Positions 16,241-24,580 of a stretch of DNA of 26,252 bases are shown here, in pieces. This DNA comes from JANWKA01 sp035533815 (GTDB lineage: Bacteria; Bacteroidota; Bacteroidia; Chitinophagales; Chitinophagaceae). Each line of letters opens with the position of its first letter. The first letter of the stretch is position 1. Where the stretch lies: positions 1-26,252 of the forward strand of contig DATLTB010000110.1 of assembly GCA_035533815.1 (NCBI GenBank). The letters run 5' to 3'. The notes beneath the pieces were generated by a model. The model was not told where the DNA came from. It saw only the letters and a list, made by a program, of their open reading frames with translations, and did not search any database. The translations under genes were made by a program, and so were the position numbers.

Positions 16241-16909
16241 TAAATAAAGTGGTAATAGCAGGGGCAGAATCACAATAGGAGCGGCAATTGGACAGTAATT
16301 AAGAAGCTGCCATTATCCAAACATTTTCAGTTACAAACCCCAGGGCGGAGTATTTTTTTGAGAACCCATTTGAAGGGATTTGATGCACGGACCTATTGGA
16401 AGATAGATCATACACTGGAGTGAACTGAAAACTTCCTTCCGAATATTTCAGACACATTTTCCATAAACTGAATAAAACGAACCAGGCTCATCTGTCCTGG
16501 ACATAGTGTCCAATAGCCTGGTGGATTCCATCTGCTAGCGGCTGAAAGCAAAGAATATACATCATGGCTGGGCAAACATTATTCAAATTATGTATACCCG
16601 GAAACTGGTGTTCAGCCCGATGAAAAATAAAAAGGGAAGATCATGATGATAATGGGCTGCAGTCAACCCAACGCTCAGGTACAGGAAATATACTTGGCTT
16701 TTGCATAAATGATCATGCTCTATTGCCGAATAAAGTTTAGGTTACCCGTATAAACAAAGTGAAGGAGGCAACAAGCTATTTAACAATATGATAGGTAAAC
16801 TAAGTGGAAAGTTGGGTGCAGTAAATTCCTTTCTCCGGCCTTTATGGCTTCCAATCCACCAGAAAGCAGCCTGAAGTTTGTACATTGCATGGAAGCATAG
16901 TTTTTGCTT
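16241..16909. other. About 670 bp without a recognised gene
   Basis: No ORF here has family features. All plus-strand frames are broken by stops but contain short protein-like stretches (for example WLGKHYSNYVYPETG near 16569-16613), so the segment may be decayed coding DNA. No RNA gene, repeat or terminator was identified. A weak TTTG (16877) and TAgttTTTG (16898-16906) pair just before maeB could be its promoter. Confidence 0.45.
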
Positions 16910-19219
16910 ATGGCCAATCCGATCAGGAAACAGGATGCCCTGGATTATCATTCCGGAGGCAGACCCGGTAAAATAGAGGTCGTTCCCACCAAGAACACCA
17001 AATCCCAAAGGGATCTTTCCCTCGCTTATTCTCCGGGGGTGGCAGAACCCTGCATGGAAATCATGCGGGATCCGGAAAATGTATTCCGGTATACTGCCAA
17101 GGGTAACCTCGTTGCCGTGATCAGCAATGGTACTGCGGTGCTGGGCCTGGGGGATATCGGCCCTGAAGCGGGTAAGCCCGTCATGGAGGGCAAGGGAGTG
17201 CTGTTCAAGATATTCGCAGATATCGATGTTTTCGATATTGAACTGAATGCCCGGGATCCCGAAGAATTTATCCGGGTGGTGAAGGCCATGGAACCTACTT
17301 TCGGGGGGATAAACCTGGAAGATATCAAAAGTCCGGAATGCTTCGTCATTGAGGAACGGCTCAGAAAAGAAATGAAGATCCCGGTCATGCATGATGATCA
17401 GCATGGCACGGCCATCATCTCCGGTGCCGCCCTGCTCAATGCCCTGGAACTGGTCAAAAAGAAAATAGCCAGGGTTTCCTTCGTGGTCAGCGGGGCCGGT
17501 GCAGCAGCGATGGCCTGCGTCAAGCTGTACATTTCCCTGGGAGCCGATCCCGGCAATATCCTGCTTTTTGACCGGGAGGGAGCGGTAACCACGGACAGAA
17601 AGGACCTGGATGGATTGAAAAAACAATTTGCCAGACAGACCCGGATCAGGACCCTGGCTGAAGGCATGAAGGGCGCAGATGTATTCATCGGGCTGAGCAA
17701 AGGCAACCTGGTCACAGCGGACATGGTCAGGAGCATGGCCAAAAACCCGATTGTTTTTGCCATGGCCAACCCCGACCCTGAGATCAGCTATGAGGACGCT
17801 ACAGGAGCCAGGCCTGATGTGATCATGGCCACTGGGAGATCTGATTATCCCAATCAGGTGAACAATGTACTTGGCTTCCCCTTTATTTTCCGGGGGGCCC
17901 TGGATGTCCGGGCCACCCAGATCAATGAAGCCATGAAACTGGCAGCGGTGAAGGCGTTGGCCGGCCTGGCAAGGCTCCCTGTGCCGGATATGGTGAACAT
18001 GGCCTATGGGGAGAGGAACATCCAGTTCGGACCCGGGTATATCATACCCAAGCCCCTGGATCCCCGGTTACTCGGGACGGTTGCCCCGGCAGTAGCCCGG
18101 GCTGCCATGGAAAGCGGGGTGGCCCAGGTTCAGATCGCCGACTGGGACAGCTACCGGGTAGACCTGAATAAACGGCTGGGGCTGGATAACCAACTGATCC
18201 GGGTCCTGGGCAGTATGGTGCGGAAGGATCCGAGACGGGTTGTTTTTGCAGAAGCCGATAATATCCGAATTCTTAAGTCTGCCCAGATCGTGAAGGATGA
18301 GGGCATTGCCCTGCCAGTATTGCTGGGAGACGAGCGGGTCATCCGGCTCCTGATGAAGGAAAATGGTATTGAACTGGAAGGGGTGGAGGTCATAGATCCC
18401 CGTTCAGAACTCCTGGAATCCAAGCGCAAAGCTTTCGGGGAACTTTTTTTTGACAAGCGCAAGCGCAGGGGATACAATTATTATGAGGCAGTCAAGATGA
18501 TGAGGGACAGGACCTATTTCGGATGCATGATGGTGGAAACCGGTGAAGCCGATGCCCTCATTTCAGGACTGAGCAGGAAATATCCCGATACGATCCGGCC
18601 GGCCCTGCAGATTATCGGCATGGAAAAAGGAGCCAGGCGGGTAGCAGGCATGTATATCATCCTGACCAAGAAGGGCCCCCTGTTCCTGGCCGATACGACG
18701 GTAAACTTCAATCCGACAGCCGAAGAACTGGCGGATATCACCCTCATGACCGCAAAGGAAGTACAGCAGTTCAACATTACTCCGCGCATCGCCATGCTGT
18801 CCTATTCCAACTTTGGCTCCAGCCCGACGCCGGAAGCGATGATGGTGCGGGATGCGGTGCAGCTGGTCAAAAAGCATTCCCCTGAACTTATCGTAGACGG
18901 AGAAATCCAGGCCAGCATGGCTTTTGATATGGAAATACTCCGGGACAATTATCCGTTTTCCGCCCTGGTATCGGGAGGAGTGAACACCCTGATCTTCCCC
19001 AACCTGGCTGCGGGAAACATCGCTTATAACCTGCTGCAGGAGGTAGCCGGGTTTGATACCATCGGCCCGGTCCTGGTGGGCCTGAACAAACCGGTGCATA
19101 TCCTGCAGCTGGGCAGCACGGTCCGCCAGATCGTCAATATGGTTACCATCGCTGTCCTGGATGCCCATCAGAAATGCCCCCGGGACAAGCCCGGCAAACC
19201 GCGCAATCCTTCCAGCTGA
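16910..19219 (+). CDS. maeB: NADP-dependent malic enzyme, MaeB type (malic enzyme-phosphotransacetylase fusion)
   Basis: A 769-aa enzyme that decarboxylates malate to pyruvate with NADP+, linking the TCA cycle to pyruvate and NADPH supply. The malic-enzyme part covers about residues 1-430: catalytic SLAYSPGVAEP (Y40), metal-binding NLEDIKSPECF (E137, D138), HDDQHGTA (161-168) and the dinucleotide loop SGAGAAAM (194-201). The C-terminal ~340 residues are a phosphotransacetylase-like domain (RVVFAEADNIRILK, VDGEIQASMAFD, NTLIFPNLAAGNIAYNLLQ). In MaeB this domain is usually regulatory, binding acetyl-CoA, rather than catalytic. The ATG at 16910 is preferred to the TTG at 16904. Length is normal for MaeB. 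Confidence 0.96.
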   Translation: MANPIRKQDALDYHSGGRPGKIEVVPTKNTKSQRDLSLAYSPGVAEPCMEIMRDPENVFRYTAKGNLVAVISNGTAVLGLGDIGPEAGKPVMEGKGVLFKIFADIDVFDIELNARDPEEFIRVVKAMEPTFGGINLEDIKSPECFVIEERLRKEMKIPVMHDDQHGTAIISGAALLNALELVKKKIARVSFVVSGAGAAAMACVKLYISLGADPGNILLFDREGAVTTDRKDLDGLKKQFARQTRIRTLAEGMKGADVFIGLSKGNLVTADMVRSMAKNPIVFAMANPDPEISYEDATGARPDVIMATGRSDYPNQVNNVLGFPFIFRGALDVRATQINEAMKLAAVKALAGLARLPVPDMVNMAYGERNIQFGPGYIIPKPLDPRLLGTVAPAVARAAMESGVAQVQIADWDSYRVDLNKRLGLDNQLIRVLGSMVRKDPRRVVFAEADNIRILKSAQIVKDEGIALPVLLGDERVIRLLMKENGIELEGVEVIDPRSELLESKRKAFGELFFDKRKRRGYNYYEAVKMMRDRTYFGCMMVETGEADALISGLSRKYPDTIRPALQIIGMEKGARRVAGMYIILTKKGPLFLADTTVNFNPTAEELADITLMTAKEVQQFNITPRIAMLSYSNFGSSPTPEAMMVRDAVQLVKKHSPELIVDGEIQASMAFDMEILRDNYPFSALVSGGVNTLIFPNLAAGNIAYNLLQEVAGFDTIGPVLVGLNKPVHILQLGSTVRQIVNMVTIAVLDAHQKCPRDKPGKPRNPSS

Positions 19220-19222
19220 ACC

Positions 19223-20272
19223 ATGGATAACCGAGCCCAGCCCCTTATCTCGAGGAAAAAGATATTTTACCCGCTGATCCCCGCATTCAGGCAATACCTC
19301 CGGCTGTATGAACGGGAGCTGCATCTTCCGGTATCCTATGAAGAACTAAAATATTATGATTCAGCCATCCCTGTCTATGACCGGGAAGGGAAGGACAGCC
19401 TGTGGGAATCCGTTTTTTATCCGCAGGAAGCCATGAGGCATATCCAGCAGGCGCTGAAAAGGACCTATTCTATCCTGAAGGCAGGTGGGAACGGACAAGC
19501 CGAAGAGCATCTCCATATCGAGCGGATTGACTACTGCACTTTCGGCAATTCCCATCCGTTCCGGATCAAGATCGTCAACAACTTCAATGATATTTATGAT
19601 TATTTCTACATCAAGATAGCTGACGCCTCGCGCATTTACGGCCTGGAACTGGAACATATCCTTTCCCCCTACTGGATCAATTTTTTTGTGGATGGCAATA
19701 CCCTGGTGGAGGAGCATATTGCCGGAGTGCCCGGAGATCAGTTCATCAAATATTACCTGGGAAGGCCGGAATTTAACCCGACCCGGATTGCCAAGGAATT
19801 TGTGAAGTTCAATGAAAGATGCTTCGTCCGGCTGCTGGGGGATATGCGGTCCTATAATTTTGTATTTGATATCACCCCCGATTTTGACGATGTGCAGTTC
19901 CGGATAAGAGCCATTGATTTTGACCAACAGTTTTTTGAAGGCAGCAAATCCCTGTATCTGCCTGAATGCTTCCCTGAAAACAAGGTTTTTGCGGAGATGG
20001 CGGACCAATTGCTGAATGAGGAGACGATGCGGCAATACCGGCAGGAGGAGCAGGCGGTGATGGCCAGGCGCATCAAGGTTCAGCGCCACCGGATCAAGGA
20101 CCTCAGGGATGTCATCCGGACCGATATGGTCTCCACGCCGCAGAAGGTGCAACAGCTGGGCTATGAACTGTCCCTGCACTATAACGATCCGGTGTTTGCC
20201 AAAAGCAGGACCATGGGAGAAATCATTGAAAGAAGCCTCAAACGCCTGCTAGTGAAGAGCCTGGCCAAGTGA
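19223..20272 (+). CDS. Conserved hypothetical protein with protein-kinase-like fold motifs
   Basis: A 349-aa soluble protein that I do not recognise by name. Several spaced motifs resemble the kinase/aminoglycoside-phosphotransferase fold: DYFYIKIAD with K131 (beta-3 Lys position), LELEHIL with E142/E144 (helix C Glu), TLVEEHIAGVPGD at 160-172 (hinge-like), LGDMRSYNFVFD with D207 and N212 spaced five apart as in a catalytic loop, and RAIDFDQQF with D232 (DFG-like metal loop). The C-terminal ~100 residues are charged and helical. It starts 4 nt after maeB, so the two are probably cotranscribed, and is followed by mlaE after 52 bp. Kinase activity and substrate are inference; a non-catalytic kinase fold is possible. 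Confidence 0.6.
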   Translation: MDNRAQPLISRKKIFYPLIPAFRQYLRLYERELHLPVSYEELKYYDSAIPVYDREGKDSLWESVFYPQEAMRHIQQALKRTYSILKAGGNGQAEEHLHIERIDYCTFGNSHPFRIKIVNNFNDIYDYFYIKIADASRIYGLELEHILSPYWINFFVDGNTLVEEHIAGVPGDQFIKYYLGRPEFNPTRIAKEFVKFNERCFVRLLGDMRSYNFVFDITPDFDDVQFRIRAIDFDQQFFEGSKSLYLPECFPENKVFAEMADQLLNEETMRQYRQEEQAVMARRIKVQRHRIKDLRDVIRTDMVSTPQKVQQLGYELSLHYNDPVFAKSRTMGEIIERSLKRLLVKSLAK

Positions 20273-20324
20273 AGCTCCTCCTTTCCACAGGTAAAACCCT
20301 TATCTTAGCGCCTAATTCCTGATC

Positions 20325-21062
20325 ATGTTCTTCTTTCGTTTCGGACAATACCTGCTCATGCTGAAAGGCATGTTTTCCCGGCCGGAAAACCTGAAGATGT
20401 ACTGGAAGGAGTTCATGCACCAGTGCGTTGAGATCGGGATCGGCTCCCTGGGCATCGTGATGATCATCTCCCTGTTCCTCGGCGGGGTGACCACCGTGCA
20501 GACGGCCTACCAGCTCATCAGTCCCTGGATCCCCAAGACCACCATTTCCATGGTTGTGCGGGATACCCTCATCCTGGAGCTGGCGCCGACCATGGTCTGC
20601 ATCGTGCTGGCTGGGGTGATCGGTTCCAAGATTTCCTCCGAACTGGGTAATATGCGGGTATCCGAGCAGATCGATGCCCTGGAGATCATGGGAATAAACA
20701 CCAGGGGGTACCTGGTCCTGCCCAAGATCCTGGCAGCCCTCCTGGTCATCCCCCTGCTGGTCATCATTGCGGGATTCCTGGGCATATGGGGGGGGCTGGA
20801 AGCAGGCAAGATGGCCGGTATCATCGCTCCACAGCAGTTCATGCAGGGCCTGGTCATGAATTTTAACAGTTTCAATGTATTTTTTGCCCTCATCAAATCC
20901 TATACGTTTGCCTTCATCATTTCCAGTGTGTCGGCCTATTACGGATATCATGTGAAGGGAGGAGCGTTGGAAATCGGCCGGGCAAGCACCACAGCGGTGG
21001 TAGTGAGCTGTATCCTGATCCTGTTTGCGGATTATGGCCTGGCAGCCATACTCCTGCAATGA
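20325..21062 (+). CDS. mlaE: MlaE-family ABC transporter permease
   Basis: A 245-aa inner-membrane permease of the Mla/Tgt/Mce phospholipid transport class. Five or six hydrophobic segments are visible. The diagnostic MlaE motif lies near residues 107-126 (ELGNMRVSEQIDALEIMGIN). Together with the ATPase encoded next it would move phospholipids between inner and outer membrane to keep outer-membrane lipid asymmetry. No MlaD/MCE substrate-binding gene is in the window; in Bacteroidota it is often encoded elsewhere. A near-consensus -7 box TATCTTAG (20301-20308) lies 16 nt before the ATG. The gap to mlaF is 26 bp. Confidence 0.93.
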   Translation: MFFFRFGQYLLMLKGMFSRPENLKMYWKEFMHQCVEIGIGSLGIVMIISLFLGGVTTVQTAYQLISPWIPKTTISMVVRDTLILELAPTMVCIVLAGVIGSKISSELGNMRVSEQIDALEIMGINTRGYLVLPKILAALLVIPLLVIIAGFLGIWGGLEAGKMAGIIAPQQFMQGLVMNFNSFNVFFALIKSYTFAFIISSVSAYYGYHVKGGALEIGRASTTAVVVSCILILFADYGLAAILLQ

Positions 21063-21088
21063 CCTTATAGCTATAAAATAAATCATCC

Positions 21089-21889
21089 ATGATTGAAGTG
21101 ATCAATGTCAGCAAGGGATTTGGCGGCAACACTGTCATGAAGGAGGTTTCTGCGGTGATGTATTCCGGAAAGACCAACCTGATCATTGGGACCAGTGGCA
21201 GCGGCAAGACGGTGCTGATGAAATGTATGGTGGGGCTCTTCGAAGTTGATACTGGAAGGATCCTGTATAACGGTCAGGATTTTACGGCTATGACGGATCG
21301 GGAAAAAAAGGGAATCAGGGAGCAGATCGGAATGCTTTTTCAGGGTACCGCCCTGTTTGACAGCATGACCGTGAAGCAGAATGTCATGTTCCCGCTGGAT
21401 ATGTTTTCTCCCCTCAGTTACAAGGAGAAAATGAACCGGGTTAATTTTTGCCTGGACCGGGTCAACCTGCAGGATGCCCACAATAAATACCCTGCGGAGA
21501 TCAGCGGAGGAATGAAAAAAAGAGTAGGCATTGCCCGGGCCATTGTGCTGAATCCCCGCTACCTGTTCTGTGACGAGCCCAACTCCGGGCTGGATCCGCA
21601 ATCCTCCCTGCTCATTGATAAGCTCATCAAGGAAATCACCCTGGAATTTGATATTACCACCGTAATCAATACCCACGATATGAATTCAGTGATGGAGATC
21701 GGCGACCATATCATCTACCTGTATGAAGGCATCAAGCAGTGGGAAGGCACCAAAAAGGATATCATATTCAGCAAGAATGAAAAACTCAATCATTTCATCT
21801 TTGCTTCGGAGTTCCTGCAGGATGCCAAGGAGATGCGCCAGCTCGAGATCATGCAGAACAAGGACAGTGGCAATCCACCCATTGGATGA
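21089..21889 (+). CDS. mlaF: MlaF-family ABC transporter ATP-binding protein
   Basis: A 266-aa ABC ATPase with Walker A GTSGSGKT (residues 34-41), Q-loop GMLFQGTALF, signature ISGGMKKRVGIARA (138-151), Walker B YLFCDEPNSGLDP (158-170) and switch His in INTHDMNSVMEI. The combination is that of MlaF rather than of an importer or drug-export ATPase. It powers the MlaE permease encoded immediately upstream. The last codons overlap the -33 element of the sucD promoter. No anomalies are seen. Confidence 0.94.
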   Translation: MIEVINVSKGFGGNTVMKEVSAVMYSGKTNLIIGTSGSGKTVLMKCMVGLFEVDTGRILYNGQDFTAMTDREKKGIREQIGMLFQGTALFDSMTVKQNVMFPLDMFSPLSYKEKMNRVNFCLDRVNLQDAHNKYPAEISGGMKKRVGIARAIVLNPRYLFCDEPNSGLDPQSSLLIDKLIKEITLEFDITTVINTHDMNSVMEIGDHIIYLYEGIKQWEGTKKDIIFSKNEKLNHFIFASEFLQDAKEMRQLEIMQNKDSGNPPIG

Positions 21890-21912
21890 TTGACCGATAA
21901 GGGTTACTTTTG
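21882..21912 (+). promoter_or_regulatory. Bacteroidota-type promoter of sucD
   Basis: A -33 TTG at 21882-21884 is separated by 20 nt from a perfect -7 box TACTTTTG at 21905-21912, the expected spacing for this phylum. The predicted start site near 21917 gives a leader of about 33 nt before the ATG at 21950. The -33 element lies within the last codons of mlaF. Confidence 0.65.
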
Positions 21913-21949
21913 GCCCGCTTTTCCGGCAATTCATCTAATATTCTTCTTC

Positions 21950-22822
21950 ATGAGTGTTTTAGTCAACAGGCAAACTAAGGTGATGGTGCAGGGTTTCACC
22001 GGAACGGAAGGAACCTTCCATGCTGCGCAGATGATCGAATACGGCACGGACCTGGTGGGCGGGGTGACTCCTGGAAAAGGAGGAAGCTCCCATCTGGACC
22101 GTCCGGTATTCAATACGGTGGAACAGGCAATACGGGCTACCGGTGCCGACGTTTCCATCATTTTCGTCCCCCCGGCTTTTGCGGCTGATGCCATCATGGA
22201 AGCCGCGCAGGCCGGGGTGGCCCTGGTGGTCTGCATTACCGAAGGCATCCCGGTACAGGATATGGTCCTGGTGAAACAATACCTGATCGGCAAGTCCACC
22301 AGGCTCATCGGACCCAATTGCCCCGGGGTGATCACGGCTGATGAATGCAAGGTGGGCATCATGCCGGGATTCGTGTTCCGGAAGGGACCGGTGGGCATCG
22401 TATCCAAATCAGGCACCCTGACCTATGAGGCAGCGGACCAGGTGGTGAAGGCCGGCCTGGGTATCACCACGGCCATTGGTATTGGCGGGGATCCGATCAT
22501 CGGCACACCGACCCGGGAGGCTATTGAACTGCTGATGAATGACCCTCAGACCAGGGGGATCGTCATGATCGGGGAGATCGGGGGCAATATGGAAGCCGAA
22601 GCTGCGCAGTATATCCGGGAAAACAACTTCAAGCCCGTAGTGGGGTTCATCGCAGGACAGACCGCCCCGCCCGGGCGCAGGATGGGTCATGCAGGAGCTA
22701 TCGTGGGAGGAGCGGAGGACACGGCGGCGGCAAAAATGGCCATCATGAGACAGTCAGGCATTCATGTGGTGGACAGCCCGGCTGATATCGGGATCACCAT
22801 GGCCAGGGTGCTGAAAGGATAA
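21950..22822 (+). CDS. sucD: Succinyl-CoA synthetase (ligase) alpha subunit
   Basis: A 290-aa subunit of the TCA-cycle enzyme that makes ATP or GTP from succinyl-CoA. The family start MSVLVNRQTKVMVQGFTGTEG fixes the ATG at 21950; a longer frame from 21890 would include the promoter. The CoA-binding Rossmann domain is followed by IGPNCPGVI and the phosphohistidine motif GRRMGHAGAIVGG with catalytic His247. The beta subunit gene sucC is not adjacent in this window, unlike the enterobacterial sucCD operon. Length and motifs are normal. Confidence 0.96.
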   Translation: MSVLVNRQTKVMVQGFTGTEGTFHAAQMIEYGTDLVGGVTPGKGGSSHLDRPVFNTVEQAIRATGADVSIIFVPPAFAADAIMEAAQAGVALVVCITEGIPVQDMVLVKQYLIGKSTRLIGPNCPGVITADECKVGIMPGFVFRKGPVGIVSKSGTLTYEAADQVVKAGLGITTAIGIGGDPIIGTPTREAIELLMNDPQTRGIVMIGEIGGNMEAEAAQYIRENNFKPVVGFIAGQTAPPGRRMGHAGAIVGGAEDTAAAKMAIMRQSGIHVVDSPADIGITMARVLKG

Positions 22823-22928
22823 CCGGATCCGGGAAGATATCCGTATCGAACAGTTTCCGAACCATTTTATAGGTGATTTAAGAGGACTGGCTGCGATAAT
22901 AGCGTAATAGATAGGAAAAAGAGGCTAA

Positions 22929-23888
22929 TTATAGCCTATCGATATTTGCTTTTATTCTTTCCAGCAATACATCAAAATCCGGCTGACCATTATTATAAAG
23001 CGTCGCCGTTTCTTTATATCTTTTTATGAAATCAGCCTTAATTGCAGGATCATTCAATAAGAAAGCTTCATTTTTTGCAATCGGAGTTTCTAGGTCAGCG
23101 GCAGGAAATCTTTTTTTCTTATGTTCGATGTATTCTGGTGTACCAATAAACTTCTGTACAGTATTATCCTCTAATAAACAGTACACATCATAATACTGAC
23201 GCATAAAATTGGGACGCCCCTCTCCACCACTTTGTTCTTTACGAAATTTAGTTGCAATGGTTTGAAGCTTCTCAACAAAAGTATATTCCTGATTATAACA
23301 AACAATATCGATTGCCTTATTATCAATTATGACAATGCCTGGGGTTTGTATTGCCTTGTCATAAGCCCACGAACTAATAGTTACTTTCTGATTAGGCGTA
23401 ACTGTATCAAATCCTGCTTCCAAAAGTATTCCCTCCTTAATACTTTCAACTTTATCAAATAAATTTTTATACTTCAACCGTATTCCGCCACTACGATAAT
23501 AATCAGTGTCATCAAATACTTCATCTCTTTCTACAGAAACAATCCCATCTAATTTAATATTTTTAGCCAGCCAATCATAGAATCCTTTTCTTGCTAAAAT
23601 ATTTGCTGGCTTTGTATTCTTTGGATTTTCGTTGACTTTTAGATTTTCTGGCGTTGTAATATGAATATCTATATCTTCCGAGAACCTTTCTATTATTTTA
23701 AACCCTTTTGATAAAGATGTACCGCCCTTCAATTCAAATTTAAATCCTTGTTATGTTAAGCCATATAATATATGCATAATCCAGTAATCCTTTTCCACTA
23801 GTGTAGGCGATGAAATTTTCCTTTCATCCGCAACAATGTTTATCAATGCTTTGAAATCCTTACGATTGTGTAAATAATCAGCCGCCAT
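22929..23888 (-). pseudogene. AbiEii-family toxin gene of locus 3, disrupted by an in-frame TAA
   Basis: Reading leftward from the ATG at 23888 gives MAADYLHNRKDFKALINIV and VEKDYWIMHILYGLT, then TAA at codon 46 (bases 23753-23751). The same frame continues with QGFKFELKGGTSLSKGF, RFSEDIDIHI (D72 and D74) and the later VEKLQTIATKFR and MRQYYDVYCLL motifs to the stop at 22929. The restored protein would be about 319 aa, normal for the family, so one codon (probably CAA to TAA) separates it from an intact toxin. The remaining 3' ORF can start only at TTG 23732 and would lack the N-terminal helices. The start lies 6 nt after the antitoxin stop. A base-call error or stop suppression could also explain it. 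Confidence 0.85.
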
Positions 23889-23894
23889 TTTATT

Positions 23895-24473
23895 TTAGTT
23901 TTCGATAAGCATTGGTGACAATATTTTTTTCGCTTTTATGTTTGCATACTCCCTAACCGAATTCGATAATCTTTTGTGATCCATCATCGGTACTTTAGCA
24001 GCAACATTCTTTATTACCTCCTTTGGATCTTCCGCCAAATGATCTAAGTTGTTTACCAAATCTACTAATAGAAATTCTTTTGACAGCGTATTTGGAAAAT
24101 GATGCTTCATTTGGAAATTAAATGTGCGGTTACCAAGCTTTATTTCTCCGTGACGCTTATGATTATATACCGTTACTTTATTATACAACTGTGTAGTGCC
24201 AACTCCCAAAGCATTATAAGCATTCGGAGAAGTTAGAAGAAACCTGTCATCTTTTAAAAAAGTGCGTACAAGTTCCTTTTCTTCAGGAGGTGTTTTACCA
24301 AACACAGATTCCTTTGGATAATAATATACCCCCGCAGATACTTTTTGCAAAGTCCCATCCTTTAATAATGCAGCAAGGTGACGATCCACAGCGTTGGACC
24401 ATTGCGTCAATTCATTACGACGGTATACTTTACCCCGTTTCAGGTGCTTTCTTAATTCACTTAATTGTGACAT
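23895..24473 (-). CDS. AbiEi-like (DUF6088-type) antitoxin, locus 3
   Basis: A 192-aa protein with an N-terminal winged-helix-like part (MSQLSELRKHLKRGKVYRRN, VDRHLAALLKDGTLQKVSAG) followed by the conserved SPNAYNALGVGTTQLYNKV and HKRHGEIKLGNRTFNF segments of AbiEi antitoxins. It appears intact although its partner toxin is broken, so it is an orphan antitoxin at present, unless it acts on another AbiEii protein. A perfect -7 box TATCTTTG ends 4 nt before the ATG, as at locus 2. The insertion sequence lies 70 bp upstream. The gene is AT-rich. Confidence 0.82.
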   Translation of the reverse strand: MSQLSELRKHLKRGKVYRRNELTQWSNAVDRHLAALLKDGTLQKVSAGVYYYPKESVFGKTPPEEKELVRTFLKDDRFLLTSPNAYNALGVGTTQLYNKVTVYNHKRHGEIKLGNRTFNFQMKHHFPNTLSKEFLLVDLVNNLDHLAEDPKEVIKNVAAKVPMMDHKRLSNSVREYANIKAKKILSPMLIEN

Positions 24474-24477
24474 TGTT

Positions 24478-24485
24478 CAAAGATA
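24478..24485 (-). promoter_or_regulatory. -7 box TATCTTTG of AbiE locus 3
   Basis: Minus-strand TAnnTTTG match ending 4 nt before the antitoxin ATG. This is the same geometry as at locus 2 and predicts a leaderless mRNA. Confidence 0.55.
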
Positions 24486-24542
24486 ATATCTTTATACAAA
24501 AAAGCATGCTATTTAATTTATAATTCATGCAGTATTATGTAC

Positions 24543-24580
24543 TAATTACCCAAATTTAGGTTCAATTTTATACACTACAC
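24543..24580. repeat. Left terminal inverted repeat of the IS
   Basis: Matches the reverse complement of 26033-26070 at 33 of 38 positions. It contains the last codons and stop of the transposase gene and one copy of the 11-bp word TGTAGTGTATA (minus strand, 24569-24579). Confidence 0.85.

Noticed and set aside
20238..21086. 282-aa minus-strand frame opposite mlaE
   Set aside because: Shadow of mlaE; extremely His/Asp/Gln-rich with no recognisable domain.
22922..22937. Inverted repeat AGGCTA-atta-TAGCCT as a sucD terminator
   Set aside because: The stem is only 6 bp and A/T-rich with no following T run, and it lies about 100 bp after sucD, overlapping the end of the AbiE locus 3 toxin gene.
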